DNA of 18,712 nucleotides from JAVJPJ01 sp040217295 (GCA_964460185.1 CAYWTM010000066.1:1-18712); one strand, 5' to 3'; positions 1 to 7,954 are shown, numbered from the stretch's first letter. The notes: generated by a model not told the origin, from the sequence alone. Numbers and translations are program-made.

Positions 1-47
1 GAGATTCTCCGGAGTGACTGGAGTTCAGACGTGTGCTCTTCCGATCT
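1..47. other. Untrimmed Illumina P7/TruSeq index adapter (not genomic)
   Basis: This stretch is library adapter, not organism DNA. Bases 1-5 (GAGAT) are the end of the P7 flow-cell primer. Bases 6-13 (TCTCCGGA) occupy the i7 index position and, from memory, are the reverse complement of TruSeq HT index D702. Bases 14-47 match the standard TruSeq read-2 adapter from GTGACTGG to CTTCCGATCT. Genomic sequence starts at base 48. Reading through it creates the typical adapter peptides MTGVQTCALPI, MCSSDL and MLFRS, so any protein predicted to start here on the plus strand is false. It also shows that the left edge is a contig end. Confidence 0.97.
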
Positions 48-337
48 CACGGCGTGTGCCGGTTGCCGATATGCCAGGCCAGGCGCGTCAGATCGCCCAT
101 CACCCGCAGCAGGGGTTCGGGGGCGGCGGCAATTTCCACCAGCGCCCCGGAGTCGGTCTCGAGCGCATCGCCGGCATCCAGCGATACCGTCTCGGGCAGG
201 TCCACCAGGATCTCGGCCCCCGACGCGCCGACCAGCTTGCGCCGGCGCACGAACCGACCCTCGTAGTCCAGGACCAGCCGATCGGCGGCCGGACCATGCC
301 ATGCGCCGGCGCGTTTCACCGTGACTGCCCGTTCCAT
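48..337 (-). CDS. ureE: Urease accessory protein UreE (3' end missing at contig break)
   Basis: UreE is a cytoplasmic nickel metallochaperone that passes Ni2+ to the urease activation complex. The gene begins at the ATG ending at 337, behind a good ribosome binding site (GGGGAGAG, then ATC, then ATG). Ninety-six codons are present. They cover the N-terminal UreE domain and reach the conserved LAWHIGNRH segment, whose histidine (His94 here) corresponds to the nickel-binding His96 of Klebsiella UreE. The rest of the C-terminal metal-binding domain is missing because the contig ends. The apparent TGA at 49-47 is an artefact: its last base comes from the adapter. The gene is last in the visible part of the minus-strand urease operon, 99 bp after an exported-protein gene. 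ureF and ureG would be expected next. Identification is firm; only the C-terminus is unknown. Confidence 0.9.
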
Positions 338-436
338 GATCTCTCCCCTTCCGGTCTGTTCCGGGTCACGATACGGCGCGCCCGGACAGGTGCAATCCCC
401 GACCTGCAGTCGCGCGGCAAAGCCTGTCGCGCCTGC

Positions 437-1084
437 CTATTTCGTGGGCGCAGGCGCGGGTCGAGGCGCAGCAGAAGCCGCGCCGGGCGGGTCCAAACCG
501 ATTTCCAGGGGCGGATCGGGCAGTTGGCTGAAGCCCTGTTCCGAATCCCCAAGGAAGACGGACAAGCCAAGATCGGGAAGATGTCCGACCAGGTCGGTCG
601 GCACGCTCGCGCCGTCCGGGCCGATGCGCCGCACGGTGATCGGCAACATGTCGTAGCTGCACGACCCGATGAACAGGCGCGACATCGCCCCCACCTCGAC
701 CGAGGTTTGATACTGGTTGCGCGTTCCGTCGGAATACACGGAATGTTCCGTCGCCCTCCACCTGGCGCCCGGCGCGGGCGCGGGCATGGGCGGGCCCTCG
801 AAAGTGACGGTTTCCATCTCCCCCTCGGGCACCAGGCCATTGACCATTTCCCACGATTGCAAGATCAGCCCCAGCGGGGCCAGGCGGTATTCGATCAAGG
901 TGGTGTCGTCGAACCGGAACTCCGTCTCGGCGGTGCGCCCGTCGTCCAGATGCCGGAACAGGACCGTGCGATCGGCAAAGCGCATGTAGACGCCATCGCC
1001 GGCCAGCCCGGCGGGGCAATCCTGCGCCAGTGCCGGCGCCCCGCATGTGGCTGCAAGAAGCAACACCCAACCTGCGTGTTTCAT
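437..1084 (-). CDS. Exported protein of unknown function in the urease operon
   Basis: I do not recognise a family for this 215-residue protein. It starts at an ATG with a strong ribosome binding site (GGGGAGGG, seven bases before ATG). An in-frame start 30 codons upstream is less likely because it would bury the signal peptide. Residues 1-20 form a clear Sec signal (MKHAGWVLLLAATCGAPALA), with likely cleavage before QDC. The mature part has few cysteines, including one in the DCP segment and one in a GSCSYD segment, and ends in a proline/alanine-rich tail (from about residue 200). It lies 40 bp after ureC and 99 bp before ureE, so it is probably co-transcribed with urease. A periplasmic protein in a cytoplasmic-urease operon is an unexplained passenger. 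The coding call is strong; the function is unknown. Confidence 0.8.
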   Translation of the reverse strand: MKHAGWVLLLAATCGAPALAQDCPAGLAGDGVYMRFADRTVLFRHLDDGRTAETEFRFDDTTLIEYRLAPLGLILQSWEMVNGLVPEGEMETVTFEGPPMPAPAPGARWRATEHSVYSDGTRNQYQTSVEVGAMSRLFIGSCSYDMLPITVRRIGPDGASVPTDLVGHLPDLGLSVFLGDSEQGFSQLPDPPLEIGLDPPGAASAAPRPAPAPTK

Positions 1085-1124
1085 GTTCAAACCCTCCCCG
1101 CGCATCATGGCAGATCGCGCGGCT

Positions 1125-2834
<1,710 letters not shown>

Positions 2835-2945
2835 ATGTTGGGTCCCTTGCGTCGGATTCTAGTTTGGTTGGTATGCTTTTGACTCGACTCGCGAAATGCG
2901 CGCCACTTGGGTTGGGGACAGTCCCCGATTTAAGGAGACGGCGTT
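2835..2945. promoter_or_regulatory. Divergent ureC / cytochrome c control region with a perfect inverted repeat
   Basis: This 111-bp gap separates two divergent genes and must carry starts for both. At 2914-2926 lies a perfect inverted repeat, GGGGAC-A-GTCCCC, ending six bases before the cytochrome ribosome binding site (AAGGAG, 2932-2937). It could be an operator or a small hairpin in the cytochrome leader. Reading toward ureC, TAGAAT (5 of 6 bases of the sigma70 -10 consensus) lies about 30 bases before the start codon, but I find no convincing -35 partner. Toward the cytochrome gene there is TTGACT at 2879-2884 without a well-spaced -10. Promoter positions are inference; the repeat is directly visible. 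Confidence 0.4.
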
Positions 2946-3794
2946 ATGACAAGAACAAATTTTGTAGCCGCTGTGACGATCGGTGTGGTTTTCGTGGGAG
3001 GAGCGGCGCTGGCTGAGCCAAGCGTCGAACGGGGGGAATACCTGGTGCGCGGCATCGCGGGCTGCGGGAATTGCCACACGCCCCAGGGGCCGGAGGGCCC
3101 GGTTGCGGGCATGGAACTGACCGGGCAACTGGTCGAGGAGAACGCGGCGTTTCGTGCCATCGCGCCCAACATCACGCCCGCGGGCGATGTCGGCGGCTGG
3201 AGCGACGCGGAACTGGCCCGTTCGATCCGCGAGGGTATCCGGCCCGATGGCAGCGTGATCGGGCCGCCCATGCCCTTCGGCCTGTATCGCGGGCTTGGCG
3301 ACGACGACCTGATGTCGATGGTGATGTTCCTGCGCACGGTGGACCCGGTCGAGAATGATCCCGGCGACTCCGTCTACAACATCCCGCTTCCGCCCGCCTA
3401 TGGCCCGCCGATCGAAACGGTCAGCGCGCCCGAAGCCGGCGTCACGGTCGAATACGGGGCCTACCTGGCCGGCCCGGTCGCCCATTGCATGGAATGCCAC
3501 ACGACCTTTGGCCCGCAAGGTCCGATGTTCGAGACCCATCTGGGCCGGGGCGGGTTCGAATTCCACGGGCCATGGGGGGTATCGGTGGCGCCCAACATCA
3601 CCACCCACGAGGACGGTCTGGCCAATTACACCGATGCGGAACTGGCGCAGATGATCATCGAAGGGGTGCGCGCCGATGGCAGCCCGATGTCGCCACCGAT
3701 GCCCTACCCCTACCTTGCCCGGATGAGCGCCGACGATCTTGACGCCATCATCTTGTACCTGCGCACCCTGCCCCCCCTGCCCGACTCAGGTTGA
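2946..3794 (+). CDS. Exported diheme cytochrome c
   Basis: The 282-residue product is a periplasmic c-type cytochrome with two fused domains. Residues 1-23 are a signal peptide (cut near AALA/EP). Haem motifs are CGNCH at 40-44 and CMECH at 181-185. Each domain later has a PPMP motif that can supply the axial methionine (Met109 and Met252), and an APNIT segment. This layout resembles the cytochrome subunits that accept electrons from membrane-bound alcohol, aldehyde or gluconate dehydrogenases, but no dehydrogenase gene is nearby, so its donor is unknown. The start has a good ribosome binding site (AAGGAG, eight bases before ATG). It sits on the opposite strand to the urease genes and divides ureC from the upstream genes. 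Family assignment is firm; partner and function are inferred. Confidence 0.92.
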   Translation: MTRTNFVAAVTIGVVFVGGAALAEPSVERGEYLVRGIAGCGNCHTPQGPEGPVAGMELTGQLVEENAAFRAIAPNITPAGDVGGWSDAELARSIREGIRPDGSVIGPPMPFGLYRGLGDDDLMSMVMFLRTVDPVENDPGDSVYNIPLPPAYGPPIETVSAPEAGVTVEYGAYLAGPVAHCMECHTTFGPQGPMFETHLGRGGFEFHGPWGVSVAPNITTHEDGLANYTDAELAQMIIEGVRADGSPMSPPMPYPYLARMSADDLDAIILYLRTLPPLPDSG

Positions 3795-3812
3795 GCCGAC
3801 CCGGCGCACGGG

Positions 3813-3830
3813 GCGGCCCGAACGGGCCGC
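3813..3830. terminator. Perfect palindrome, likely bidirectional terminator
   Basis: GCGGCCCG-AA-CGGGCCGC is an 18-base perfect inverted repeat (8-bp arms, 2-base centre) starting 18 bases after the cytochrome stop codon. It lies between convergent genes, so it could end transcription from both sides. No T-run follows on either strand, so intrinsic termination in the E. coli sense is not certain. In GC-rich alphaproteobacteria such hairpins often work with Rho or without a U-tract. Confidence 0.45.
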
Positions 3831-3853
3831 TCCGACCCGGGAACCGGCAAAAA

Positions 3854-3884
3854 GGGTGCGGTGGGTGCGGGTGGGCATTGGGGG
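3854..3884 (+). other. G-quadruplex motif with five G-tracts
   Basis: On the plus strand GGG tracts occur at 3854, 3863, 3869 and 3873, followed by a five-G tract at 3880. The loops are 6, 3, 1 and 4 bases. This meets the usual G3-N1-7 quadruplex rule with one spare tract. It lies 24 bases after the palindrome at 3813-3830, in the 3' untranslated part of the cytochrome transcript, and it abuts the end of the small minus-strand gene at 3885. A role in termination or transcript end protection is inference only. Confidence 0.55.
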
Positions 3885-4022
3885 CTACTCCGCTGCTGAC
3901 ATCGACAGGGCTATCGAGGTCATGAAGATCTCATGCCGTTCGAACGCGAGTTTCGAGTGACTGATACCAGCGTGCAGGGCGGCCAGCAGCGTGTCCATAT
4001 CCGGCTTGCCCGACCCGCTCAT
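3885..4022 (-). CDS. Small 45-residue protein overlapping the carboxymuconolactone-decarboxylase gene
   Basis: An ATG at 4022-4020 overlaps the TGA of the upstream gene (ATGA), a typical translational-coupling arrangement, and opens a 45-codon frame ending in TAG. The predicted product begins MSGSGKPDMDTLLAALHAGI and ends SMSAAE. It has an amphipathic-looking helical middle rich in His, Leu and Ala. About 35 of 45 codons end in G or C, like genuine genes in this window. No family is recognised, and there is no signal peptide or clear membrane segment. It ends immediately beside the G-tract region. It may be a real small partner of the upstream gene or a chance frame; the overlap and codon use favour a real gene. 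Confidence 0.45.
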   Translation of the reverse strand: MSGSGKPDMDTLLAALHAGISHSKLAFERHEIFMTSIALSMSAAE

Positions 4023-4414
4023 GCCTTGAACACCTCGTCCACGTCGACCTGCAAGCCGGTCACCAGACCGTTGGTCTGCATCGCCATTCCGATCACGGCC
4101 AGCATCTCGGCCTGCATCTGGGGGCTCATGCCCCTGGCCTTGGCGGCGGCGGTGTGAGAGTGGATGCAATAGCTGCACCCATTCGCCGTCGAGACCGCGA
4201 TATACAGCATTTCCTTGACCAGCGGATCCAGCGCGCCGGGGGCCATCACGTCTTGCAGCCGGTCCCATGTGGCGCGCAGCGTGGCCGGATCATGGGCCAG
4301 GGCGCGCCAGAAATTGTTGATGTAATCGGTGCCGCGCGCCGCGCGGATGTCTTCGAAGACGGCCAGCGCCTCGGCGCTGAGCTGGTCGTCCGACAAGAGC
4401 GTGACGGTGCCCAT
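4019..4414 (-). CDS. Carboxymuconolactone decarboxylase / AhpD-like protein
   Basis: This 131-residue protein belongs to the CMD/AhpD all-helical family. The diagnostic motif is present: Glu68, then Cys80-Ser-Tyr-Cys83 and His87. In AhpD-type members these residues form a redox-active thiol pair that reduces peroxides or acts as a thiol-disulfide relay. True muconolactone decarboxylases lack the CxxC, so the redox role is more likely than aromatic catabolism, and no aromatic-degradation genes are nearby. The ATG at 4414 gives MGTVTLLSDDQLS, which fits family N-termini. A GTG 13 codons upstream (4453) is possible but would add an unusual extension. The stop overlaps the next small gene. It lies inside the urease locus, facing the cytochrome c gene. 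Confidence 0.88.
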   Translation of the reverse strand: MGTVTLLSDDQLSAEALAVFEDIRAARGTDYINNFWRALAHDPATLRATWDRLQDVMAPGALDPLVKEMLYIAVSTANGCSYCIHSHTAAAKARGMSPQMQAEMLAVIGMAMQTNGLVTGLQVDVDEVFKA

Positions 4415-4415
4415 C

Positions 4416-4534
4416 TCAGACCACCGCGCGGATCGGTGCGGAACCGACCGCACCTGCGGGGGCCATCAAGACCTTCCGTCGAAACGGAATGCGGCCTGGC
4501 AAACTGGTCCTTGCTCGGGTGTCATACATTGCAT
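4416..4534 (-). other. Leader region with two micro-ORFs before the AhpD-like gene
   Basis: Reading toward the AhpD-like gene, a GGAGG site four bases before an ATG (4534) opens 22 codons (MQCMTPEQ...) in the same frame as that gene, ending in TGA at 4468-4466. The A of that stop starts another ATG (4466) with GGAAGG upstream. This opens 16 codons (MAPAGAVGSAPIRAVV) ending one base before the AhpD-like start. Codon use in the first micro-ORF is not host-like (roughly half G/C at third positions), so neither is claimed as a protein gene. They could be leader peptides or the remnant of an N-terminal extension interrupted by one stop. Confidence 0.3.
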
Positions 4535-4572
4535 CGATCCTCCGAAAAGGGTGGTGGAGCAGTGCCCCGGCC

Positions 4573-4938
4573 TCAATTCATCCCTGCAAACGCGCGCAGA
4601 TCATCCGTGCGCGCCTTGGTCAGGCGGATCAGGCACGAAAACCGCATCATCGGCTCGCCGGACCCGCCGCGCATGTATTCGGCCTCGGCCTCGCAGGCGG
4701 CATCGCGAAACGGGATCCACGCCCGTTGCGCATCGCGCAGCAGGATGCTCATCGTCTCGCCGGTGCCCGCGCGCGCGGCCTGGTAGACCGCGTTCAGGTC
4801 CGCATCGGCCCGCTCGTATTCCGCCGCGAGACACAGGTTGATGCCCTGCTGCGGCAAGCTTGCGTAATCGCTGCAATCCCAGTCCTGGGCGACAGCCGGG
4901 GCGGCCCACAGCACGCCTATGAGACAAAGACCCCTCAC
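4573..4938 (-). CDS. LprI-like (DUF1311) exported protein
   Basis: This 121-residue protein resembles the lysozyme-inhibitor LprI / DUF1311 family. It shows the family pattern DADLNAVYQAA (46-56), then AQRAWIPFRDAAC (70-82), GGSGEPMM (91-98) and a final cysteine-leucine/TKARTDDL block. Residues 1-18 are a signal peptide (start MRGLCLIGVLWAAPAVAQ). Cys22, Cys36, Cys82 and Cys102 could form two disulfides in the periplasm. The start is a GTG at 4938-4936 overlapping the ureB stop (GTGA), so translation is coupled to ureB; an ATG start is not available at a sensible place. Members are annotated as lysozyme inhibitors by homology to one mycobacterial protein, so the actual role next to urease is open. 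Confidence 0.85.
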   Translation of the reverse strand: MRGLCLIGVLWAAPAVAQDWDCSDYASLPQQGINLCLAAEYERADADLNAVYQAARAGTGETMSILLRDAQRAWIPFRDAACEAEAEYMRGGSGEPMMRFSCLIRLTKARTDDLRAFAGMN

Positions 4939-5240
4939 AGATCGCCCATGACCTGCTGGTTGAAACCCCAGACCGCACGGCCCCCGCCAAAAGGGACCAA
5001 TTGCACCTCGCGCGTCTGTCCGGGTTCGAACCGCACCGCCGTGCCCGCCGCGATATCCAGCCGCATGCCGCGCGCGGCATCCCGGTCGAAGCTCAATCCG
5101 CTGTTGGTTTCGGCGAAATGGTAGTGGCTGCCCACCTGTACGGGCCGGTCGCCCGTGTTGGACACCTCCAGCACCAGCGCCTCGCGGCCTTCGTTCAGGG
5201 TGATGTCCCCTGCGGCCGTGATGATTTCCCCGGGGATCAT
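4935..5240 (-). CDS. ureB: Urease beta subunit UreB
   Basis: This is the small beta subunit of the three-subunit bacterial urease, packing with UreA and UreC in the (UreABC)3 trimer. The 101-residue length is standard. Hallmarks are the N-terminal MIPGEI with EGREALVLEVSNTGDRPVQ, the VGSHYHFAETN segment and the RFEPGQTREVQLVPFGG C-terminal half. The ATG overlaps the stop of the preceding membrane-protein gene (ATGA), and a GGGAGG ribosome binding site lies inside that gene's end. The ureB stop in turn overlaps the GTG of the LprI-like gene, so three genes are translationally linked. Confidence 0.98.
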   Translation of the reverse strand: MIPGEIITAAGDITLNEGREALVLEVSNTGDRPVQVGSHYHFAETNSGLSFDRDAARGMRLDIAAGTAVRFEPGQTREVQLVPFGGGRAVWGFNQQVMGDL

Positions 5241-5506
5241 GCGTCACCTCCCTTTCCCTGAATGGCCGCGACGATGCGCTTGCCGAAAACACCCAGCAAA
5301 GCCCCCACCAGCAAGGCCAGCGACGAGCTGCCCCCGGTCAGGAGCGCCGCCAGCAACAGCAGCAGGACCAGCGTCAGAAGGTCGAATTCCCTGTCGCTGA
5401 TCGGCACCTCGTCCAGCGCGATCTTGGCTATCGCATCGCGCACGAAGGGTTCCACGAACGGCGTGGCGAAGCCCGCCGCAACACCCAGAAGGAACGTCAG
5501 GATCAT
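5237..5506 (-). CDS. Small membrane protein between ureA and ureB
   Basis: An 89-residue protein with a hydrophobic N-terminal stretch (residues 1-18) and a long hydrophobic block at about 44-75 (LLTLVLLLLLAALLTGG onward), which could make one or two membrane helices. The middle (VRDAIAKIALDEVPISDREF) is acidic and soluble-looking. The start has a strong AGGAGAGG ribosome binding site five bases upstream and lies 19 bp after ureA. Its stop overlaps ureB. The position suggests membrane-associated support of urease, or a conserved operon passenger. I do not recognise a named domain, and I recall similar unannotated genes at this place in Rhodobacterales urease operons. Confidence 0.82.
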   Translation of the reverse strand: MILTFLLGVAAGFATPFVEPFVRDAIAKIALDEVPISDREFDLLTLVLLLLLAALLTGGSSSLALLVGALLGVFGKRIVAAIQGKGGDA

Positions 5507-5525
5507 CTGTGCCTCTCCTATTGTT

Positions 5526-5828
5526 CTAACGGATCGGGTGATGGACGGTCACCAGCTTGGTGCCGTCCGGAAACGTGGCTTCGACCTGGACGTCATGGAT
5601 CATCTCGGCGATGCCCGGCATGCACTGGTCCGCCGTGATCACATGGGCCCCGGCCTGCATCAGGTCGGCCACCGACCGACCGTCGCGTGCGCCTTCGACC
5701 ACGAAATCGGTGATCAGCGCGATGGCCTCGGGGTGGTTCAGTTTCACCCCCCTGAGTAGCCGGTTGCGCGCCACCATGGCCGCAAGACTGATCAGGAGCT
5801 TGTCTTTTTCCCTGGGGGACAGGTTCAT
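5526..5828 (-). CDS. ureA: Urease gamma subunit UreA
   Basis: This is the gamma subunit of urease, 100 residues as in most bacteria. It begins MNLSPREKDKLLISLAAMVA and contains the conserved RGVKLNHPEAIALI segment and the final VTVHHPIR. Together with UreB it forms the shell around the UreC active-site domain. The ATG at 5828 has the ribosome binding site GAGGGA a few bases upstream. The gene follows ureD by 19 bp and precedes the small membrane-protein gene by 19 bp. No unusual feature is seen. Confidence 0.98.
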   Translation of the reverse strand: MNLSPREKDKLLISLAAMVARNRLLRGVKLNHPEAIALITDFVVEGARDGRSVADLMQAGAHVITADQCMPGIAEMIHDVQVEATFPDGTKLVTVHHPIR

Positions 5829-5847
5829 GTTATTCCCTCGTCTTCCT

Positions 5848-6666
5848 TCAAATCTGCCAGACCCGGGGCAATGGCCCCCGGCTCAGGATTTCCACGGCCC
5901 GCGCCACCGCCCGGCGCAACGGATAGGCCTGCGCGGCGGCAAATCGCGCCACGACCCGCCCGTCCCAGGCCGAGGCCGCGGCGCGCACGGCGCCGCCTTC
6001 GGGCAGGGCTGCGCGCAATTCTGCAAGCCGGTCCACGGCGTCGGGCGCGAACAAGACCAGCGTCGACAGCGCCACGGCCCCGTTCAGCCCGGCCGGGCCG
6101 CTGCGCGACAGATCGGCATCGTCCAGCGAAATCGCCTCGACCATGACGGGCACGCCATCGCGGATCACCTCGCGCCGGTCGCGCAACGTCAGGCGCGACA
6201 GCCGTTCCCCCATCGCCGCCCGGCCCAGGACCAGGGTTTCGAGCATCAGGCATTCCGCATCACCGGCCATTTCGACGGTGACCTGGCGATCCAGCGCCGC
6301 GCCGTCGAACAAGATCATCTCTTGCGGCAGCCAGTGAAGCCGCCCGCCCGCGCCGACCGTCAGGCGCGCCTCGATCCGGCCCCGGCCCCGGGCGCTGAGA
6401 TAGCCCCGCTCGGCCGTCTGGGTGGTGCCGACCGCCGCGGCGCCGTCCTCGACGTCAAGGGAATAGGACAGCCGATCCCCCCCGGTGACACCGCCGGCGG
6501 TGTTCAGGAACACCACTTCGGGTGCGCGGCCGTGCATTTTCGGCAAGAGAACCTTGGCGGAGCCCTGCTGATACAGGTCTTTCAGCCGCCCCGAAGCCCC
6601 GATCCGGGCCCCGGCACGCCCTTTGACGCGCTGCATCTGCGCAGAAGAGGCCATCGTGTCCAACAT
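5848..6666 (-). CDS. ureD: Urease accessory protein UreD
   Basis: UreD (UreH in some species) is the scaffold that binds apo-urease and, with UreF and UreG, guides nickel insertion. The product is 272 residues if started at the ATG at 6666 (MLDTMASSAQ), or 268 from the ATG at 6654; neither has a strong ribosome binding site. Family marks are LYQQGSAKVLLPK, the NTAGGVTGGD motif, TTQTAERGYLSARG and LPQEMILFDGA in the N-terminal half. It is the first gene of the minus-strand urease series and is divergent from pyrC with a 244-bp gap. The frame stays open upstream to 7056, but that part shows no UreD similarity and overlaps the start of pyrC on the other strand. Confidence 0.93.
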   Translation of the reverse strand: MLDTMASSAQMQRVKGRAGARIGASGRLKDLYQQGSAKVLLPKMHGRAPEVVFLNTAGGVTGGDRLSYSLDVEDGAAAVGTTQTAERGYLSARGRGRIEARLTVGAGGRLHWLPQEMILFDGAALDRQVTVEMAGDAECLMLETLVLGRAAMGERLSRLTLRDRREVIRDGVPVMVEAISLDDADLSRSGPAGLNGAVALSTLVLFAPDAVDRLAELRAALPEGGAVRAAASAWDGRVVARFAAAQAYPLRRAVARAVEILSRGPLPRVWQI

Positions 6667-6673
6667 CCGCCCG

Positions 6674-6703
6674 AGCGTAGGCGCGCGCGCGCCCCGGACG
6701 CAA
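6674..6703 (-). promoter_or_regulatory. ureD: Candidate ureD promoter with an alternating GC spacer
   Basis: Reading toward ureD, TTGCGT (6703-6698) and TACGCT (6679-6674) are separated by 18 bases. The spacer contains an uninterrupted (GC)6 run at 6681-6692. If used, transcription would start at or within a few bases of the first possible ureD ATG, giving a very short leader or none. That would fit the weak ribosome binding site. Matches to consensus are partial, so this is a suggestion only. Confidence 0.25.
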
Positions 6704-6910
6704 GAGAGACCCGGCCGCGTCCATGGCTTTGTCCGTCCTCCTGCCCAAGAATCAGGCAATCCGGCGATGCGCGTCCGCGCGCCGCCCCTCGGCCAAGTCC
6801 GTGACGATGCGCCGCCGCGGCCGGCAAACGGCGCGCCATGGCCATCGGATCGCGCCGGTTCGCCACCCGCCATCTTGTCGGCTGCCGCCCAAACGTGTAG
6901 CGCCAAGGTC

Positions 6911-7954
6911 ATGACGACACGCCTGACACTCCGCCGCCCCGACGACTGGCACCTGCATCTGCGCGATGGCGCGATGCTCGAGGCCGTCTTGCCGGAAACC
7001 GCGCGCCATTTCGGCCGCGCCATCATCATGCCGAACCTCGTGCCGCCGGTGGTCACGACCCGCGACGCCGCCGCCTATCGCGAGCGCATCATGTCTGCGC
7101 TGCCGGGCGACATGGCGTTCGAGCCGTTGATGACGCTGTACCTGACCGAAACGACCGACCCCGCCGATGTCGCCGCGGGGTTCGCCGACGGGCTGATCCA
7201 TGCGGTCAAGCTCTACCCCGCGGGCGCCACCACCAATTCCGCCTCGGGCGTGCGCGATATCGACACCGTCATCCCGGTGCTGGAAAAGATGGCCGAGATC
7301 GGCCTGCCGCTTTGCATCCATGGCGAAGTCACGACACCGGATGTCGATATCTTCGACCGCGAACAGGTGTTTCTCGATACGGTGCTCGATCCGCTGCGCA
7401 GGGCGATCCCCGATCTGAAGGTGACGCTGGAACATATCACCACCTCGCACGGCATCGACTATGTCACGGGGGCAGATGGCGATATCGCGGGCACGATCAC
7501 CACCCACCACCTGATGATCAACCGCAACCATATCCTGGCGGGGGGTATCCGGCCCCATTACTATTGCCTGCCCGTCGCCAAACGCTCGACGCATCAACAG
7601 GCGCTGCGCCGCGCGGCCGTCTCGGGCAATCCCCGCTTTTTCCTCGGCACGGATTCGGCGCCGCATACCGACCCCAACAAGGAAAGCGCCTGCGGCTGTG
7701 CCGGCGTTTTTTCGGCCACCAACACCATGTCGTGCCTTGCCCACGTGTTCGAACAGGACGGCGCGCTGGACCGGCTGGAAGGCTTTGCCTCGCTCTTTGG
7801 CCCGGCCCGCTACGGCCTTGCGCCATCGGATCAGACACTCACGCTGGAAAAACGCGACACGCCCGCCGCCTACCCCGCCAAGATCGAGACCGGCGAAGGC
7901 CCGGTGACCGTTTTCGATCCGGGCCATCCGCTGTATTGGCACGTCGCCGGCTGA
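6911..7954 (+). CDS. pyrC: Dihydroorotase PyrC
   Basis: PyrC closes N-carbamoyl-aspartate to dihydroorotate, the third step of pyrimidine synthesis, in the cytoplasm. The 347-residue product is of the E. coli-type short dihydroorotase class. Zinc ligands and catalytic residues are all present: His14 and His16 (WHLHLRD), Lys100 as the carbamylated lysine (AVKLYPAG), His137 (CIHGE), His175 (LEHITT) and Asp248 (GTDSAPH). These match E. coli PyrC with a constant offset of two. The ATG at 6911 has only a weak AAGG upstream. pyrE follows 42 bp downstream, so the two are very likely one transcript. It is divergent from ureD. Confidence 0.97.
   Translation: MTTRLTLRRPDDWHLHLRDGAMLEAVLPETARHFGRAIIMPNLVPPVVTTRDAAAYRERIMSALPGDMAFEPLMTLYLTETTDPADVAAGFADGLIHAVKLYPAGATTNSASGVRDIDTVIPVLEKMAEIGLPLCIHGEVTTPDVDIFDREQVFLDTVLDPLRRAIPDLKVTLEHITTSHGIDYVTGADGDIAGTITTHHLMINRNHILAGGIRPHYYCLPVAKRSTHQQALRRAAVSGNPRFFLGTDSAPHTDPNKESACGCAGVFSATNTMSCLAHVFEQDGALDRLEGFASLFGPARYGLAPSDQTLTLEKRDTPAAYPAKIETGEGPVTVFDPGHPLYWHVAG

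Noticed and set aside
2879..2884. TTGACT as a cytochrome c -35 element
   Set aside because: No acceptable -10 sequence lies 16-19 bases downstream.
6875..6903. TTGTCG/TAGCGC pair as a pyrC promoter
   Set aside because: The -10 match is too poor to support, although the spacing is 17 bases.
6667..7056. N-terminal extension of UreD to 7056
   Set aside because: It overlaps the start of pyrC antisense, shows no UreD similarity, and would give a 402-residue protein, far longer than the usual 270-280.
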